A stretch of DNA of 15,856 nt, taken from positions 1-15,856 of the forward strand of contig CAYOOT010000062.1 in NCBI GenBank assembly GCA_964405665.1, read 5' to 3'. The position numbers and the translations under genes were made by a program. Positions 13,809 to 15,856 of the stretch are shown one piece after another. Below the pieces are notes generated by a model. That model made no database searches and had not been told where the DNA came from. It saw only the letters and a program-made list of their open reading frames with translations. The DNA comes from CAYOOT01 sp964405665. GTDB lineage: Bacteria; Bdellovibrionota_C; UBA2361; SZUA-149; CAZDWZ01. Every line of letters starts with the position of its first letter. The stretch's first letter is position 1.

Positions 13809-15856
13809 ATGAATGAACATTATCAGATTGTAATTATTGGCGCCGGACCTGCAGGTTTGGCCGCGTCTTGTCGAGCAGCTTCGCAAAAGATCTCTCATCT
13901 GCTTTTTGAAAAAGAAGAATTGGGCAATACCATTTATAATTATCAATTACGAAAACATGTAATGGATGAACCAGCAAGACTTCCCTTGCGTTCAGAATTG
14001 CCCTTTAGGGCAAGCAGCAGAGAAGCGGTGCTTGATACTTGGGGAAACACCGTAAAAAATTTAGGGGTAAAAGTTAGGAATGCTGAAGTAACTAAAATTA
14101 AAAAAGAAGGAGCGATTTTTAAAATAAGTTTCAATGGTGAAAGTTGTACGGCTGATAATATTATTTTGGCAATTGGTCTTCAAGGAAGTCCGAGGAAACT
14201 GGAAGTGCCGGGAGGAGATTTGCCGCATGTTAGTTATACCTTATCCGATCCCGATGCTTTTAAAAATGAAGATATCATTATAGTGGGTGCCGGAGATTCG
14301 GCAATTGAGAATGCCCTGGCTCTGGCAGCAAAAAACAGAGTGTTCTTACTAAATCGCAGTGCTGACTTTGCTCGGGCCAAAGATGCTAATGCAGCATTAA
14401 TACAAAATGCCATTCAATCCGGCAAAATAAAATGTTACTATAATTCCACGATCTCTCGAGTGGAAAAAGAAGTTACGATACTAAGTACTCCAGATGGCGA
14501 TATTCAGGTTAAAACTACCAGAATTATTGCCCGCTTGGGAGCAGTGCTGCCCAGGAAATTTCTAGAAAGTTGCGGCATTGTTTTTTCTAACCCCGATCCT
14601 CAAACCGTTCCGATTGTTTCTGAAAAATATGAATCAAATGTGTCGGGTTTATTTTTAATTGGATCCTTAATTGGCTATCCCTTAATTAAACAAGGGATTA
14701 ATCAGGGCTATGAAGTTATTGAGCATATTTTAGGTAATCCGGTTGAGCCGGCAGACCAAGGACTACTCGAAGAAAAATTAAAGGTTCTTCCCGGATCGGT
14801 TAATGAAAACCTACAGAAAATTCAAGCCGCACTTCCCTTGTTTTCTGATTTGAGTGCCCCGCAGTTTAGAGAATTGATTTTAGAATCCACAATTCATCAG
14901 CCTAAAAAAGGCAGCACTATTTTTAAGATCAACGATTATGGAGATACGCTATTTTCCATAATTTCGGGAGAAGCCTTTGCGGATACAGAGGTTAAAAAAG
15001 ATATAGAAATAAAAGAAGGAAGTTATTTTGGTGAAATGGGCTTGTTGTCTGGAAGAAAAAGATTAGCCACTATCCGAGCAGGAGTCAGTAAAACAACTGT
15101 CTTGTTGGAAACGCCACGAAAACAAATTTTAAAATTAATAAGTTCTGTAGAAAGTGTAAAAAAGGATATTGATGAAACATTTGCCTTGAGACTTTTACTA
15201 ACTTCAATTTTTCATGATGCCAGTGTCGAGTTAAATCGAGAATTGGTCGAAAAAAGCAAATTCAAAAGCTTCATAAAAGGTGAGGTCATTTTTAAAGAAG
15301 GGGATGAAGCTGATTTTTTATATGTGATAAGAAAAGGTTCTGTTAAGGTATCTATGAAAAATTTTAAAGGAAATGATATCACTCAAACCTATGTTTCTGC
15401 CGGAAATTATGTGGGAGAAATGGGTCTTTTGGAAAAAAGTGGACGCAGAAATGCTACATTTTCTGCGGCTGTTCCTTGTGAGATGCTGGTTATTGAGAAA
15501 AAAGATTTTTTAAATCTATTGGAAAAGAGCCCTAAAACTAAAGACCGCGTTCTTCTGCTGGCCCAGGAAAGAAAAATCCAAAACAATACGGGATTTCAGG
15601 AAACGACAATCGGCATGATGTTGGATTTTTTACTTAAGGAAGGGGTCTCCGATGCAGAAAATGTTTTAATTATTGATTCTGATCGTTGTATCGGTTGTGA
15701 TAATTGTGAAAAAGCTTGTGCTGCGACACATGGAGGCTACAGTCGACTTGATCGCAAGGGCGGAAAAAGTTTTGCTTCAGTGCAACTTCCAATTTCTTGC
15801 AGACACTGTGAGAATCCACTTTGTATGATTGATTGTCCACCTGATGCTTTGGTGCG
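13809..15856 (+). CDS. FAD/NAD(P) oxidoreductase fused to two cNMP-binding domains and a 4Fe-4S ferredoxin module (partial, runs off the window)
   Basis: At least 682 residues are read from ATG at 13809 and the 3' end is outside the window. Residues 1-310 are a thioredoxin-reductase-like flavoprotein: FAD motif GAGPAG at 11-16, NAD(P) motif GAGDSAIE at 160-167, and a late segment VSGLFLIGSLIG. It has no CxxC, so it is not a disulfide reductase of the TrxR type. Two tandem cyclic-nucleotide-binding folds follow, with phosphate-cassette motifs FGEMGLLSGRKRLAT (from 407) and VGEMGLLEKSGRRNAT (from 535). From residue 627 comes CIGCDNCEKAC, then CRHCENPLCMIDCP, the cysteine spacing of NrfC/DmsB-type subunits that carry 4Fe-4S clusters. 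No signal peptide is seen, so it should be cytoplasmic. The likely role is NAD(P)H-linked electron transfer gated by a nucleotide. The Shine-Dalgarno sequence is weak. Confidence 0.85.
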   Translation, partial: MNEHYQIVIIGAGPAGLAASCRAASQKISHLLFEKEELGNTIYNYQLRKHVMDEPARLPLRSELPFRASSREAVLDTWGNTVKNLGVKVRNAEVTKIKKEGAIFKISFNGESCTADNIILAIGLQGSPRKLEVPGGDLPHVSYTLSDPDAFKNEDIIIVGAGDSAIENALALAAKNRVFLLNRSADFARAKDANAALIQNAIQSGKIKCYYNSTISRVEKEVTILSTPDGDIQVKTTRIIARLGAVLPRKFLESCGIVFSNPDPQTVPIVSEKYESNVSGLFLIGSLIGYPLIKQGINQGYEVIEHILGNPVEPADQGLLEEKLKVLPGSVNENLQKIQAALPLFSDLSAPQFRELILESTIHQPKKGSTIFKINDYGDTLFSIISGEAFADTEVKKDIEIKEGSYFGEMGLLSGRKRLATIRAGVSKTTVLLETPRKQILKLISSVESVKKDIDETFALRLLLTSIFHDASVELNRELVEKSKFKSFIKGEVIFKEGDEADFLYVIRKGSVKVSMKNFKGNDITQTYVSAGNYVGEMGLLEKSGRRNATFSAAVPCEMLVIEKKDFLNLLEKSPKTKDRVLLLAQERKIQNNTGFQETTIGMMLDFLLKEGVSDAENVLIIDSDRCIGCDNCEKACAATHGGYSRLDRKGGKSFASVQLPISCRHCENPLCMIDCPPDALV

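Noticed and set aside
13809..14740. Calling the flavoprotein part thioredoxin reductase (trxB)
   Set aside because: The CxxC active-site pair is absent; only isolated cysteines occur in this part.

Overview
This is an AT-rich bacterial window of ordinary genes interrupted by a family of GC-rich palindromic repeats. The tRNA encodes its own CCA end. Other pointers are a five-haem c554-type cytochrome, a complete biotin-dependent methylcrotonyl-CoA carboxylase pair, a VapBC pair and a FlgM-like protein. Together they suggest a Gram-negative, proteobacteria-like organism, perhaps an AT-rich lineage once grouped with the Deltaproteobacteria. That placement is inference; no taxonomic marker gene is present.

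Layout, left to right. Positions 1-700 hold the possible tail of an unknown gene, a leftward tRNA-Lys(TTT) with its own promoter, a paired palindromic repeat and a small leftward coiled-coil ORF. Positions 845-2623 carry coaD (CoA biosynthesis) and a class I aspartate aminotransferase on the + strand, probably co-transcribed. Positions 2732-3793 carry a leftward secreted, probably lipid-anchored sugar dehydrogenase of the PQQ-dependent GSDH family, with a palindromic repeat on each side. Positions 3963-7593 carry a leftward two-gene operon for the beta (carboxyltransferase) and alpha (biotin carboxylase plus biotin carrier) subunits of methylcrotonyl-CoA carboxylase (leucine catabolism). It is expressed from a near-consensus promoter lying almost on the start codon.

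Positions 7665-9341 are accessory in character. They hold a small exported protein, a convergent FlgM-like small protein with tandem palindromes upstream, a vapBC toxin-antitoxin operon with an inverted repeat around its promoter region, a palindromic repeat, and a duplicated scrap of the vapC 3' end. That scrap supplies the last codons of the next gene, a 999-residue leftward protein of unknown family with an HExxH motif in its middle and a twin-arginine-like motif at residue 566.

Positions 12439-15856 form a divergent redox pair. A periplasmic multihaem cytochrome reads left. A large cytoplasmic oxidoreductase, cut off by the window end, reads right and joins a thioredoxin-reductase-like FAD/NAD(P) module, two cyclic-nucleotide-binding domains and a ferredoxin-like double 4Fe-4S module.

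The most interesting items are the oxidoreductase fusion paired with the cytochrome, the 999-residue protein with its chimeric C-terminus, and the palindromic repeats, whose stems vary while pairing is mostly preserved.
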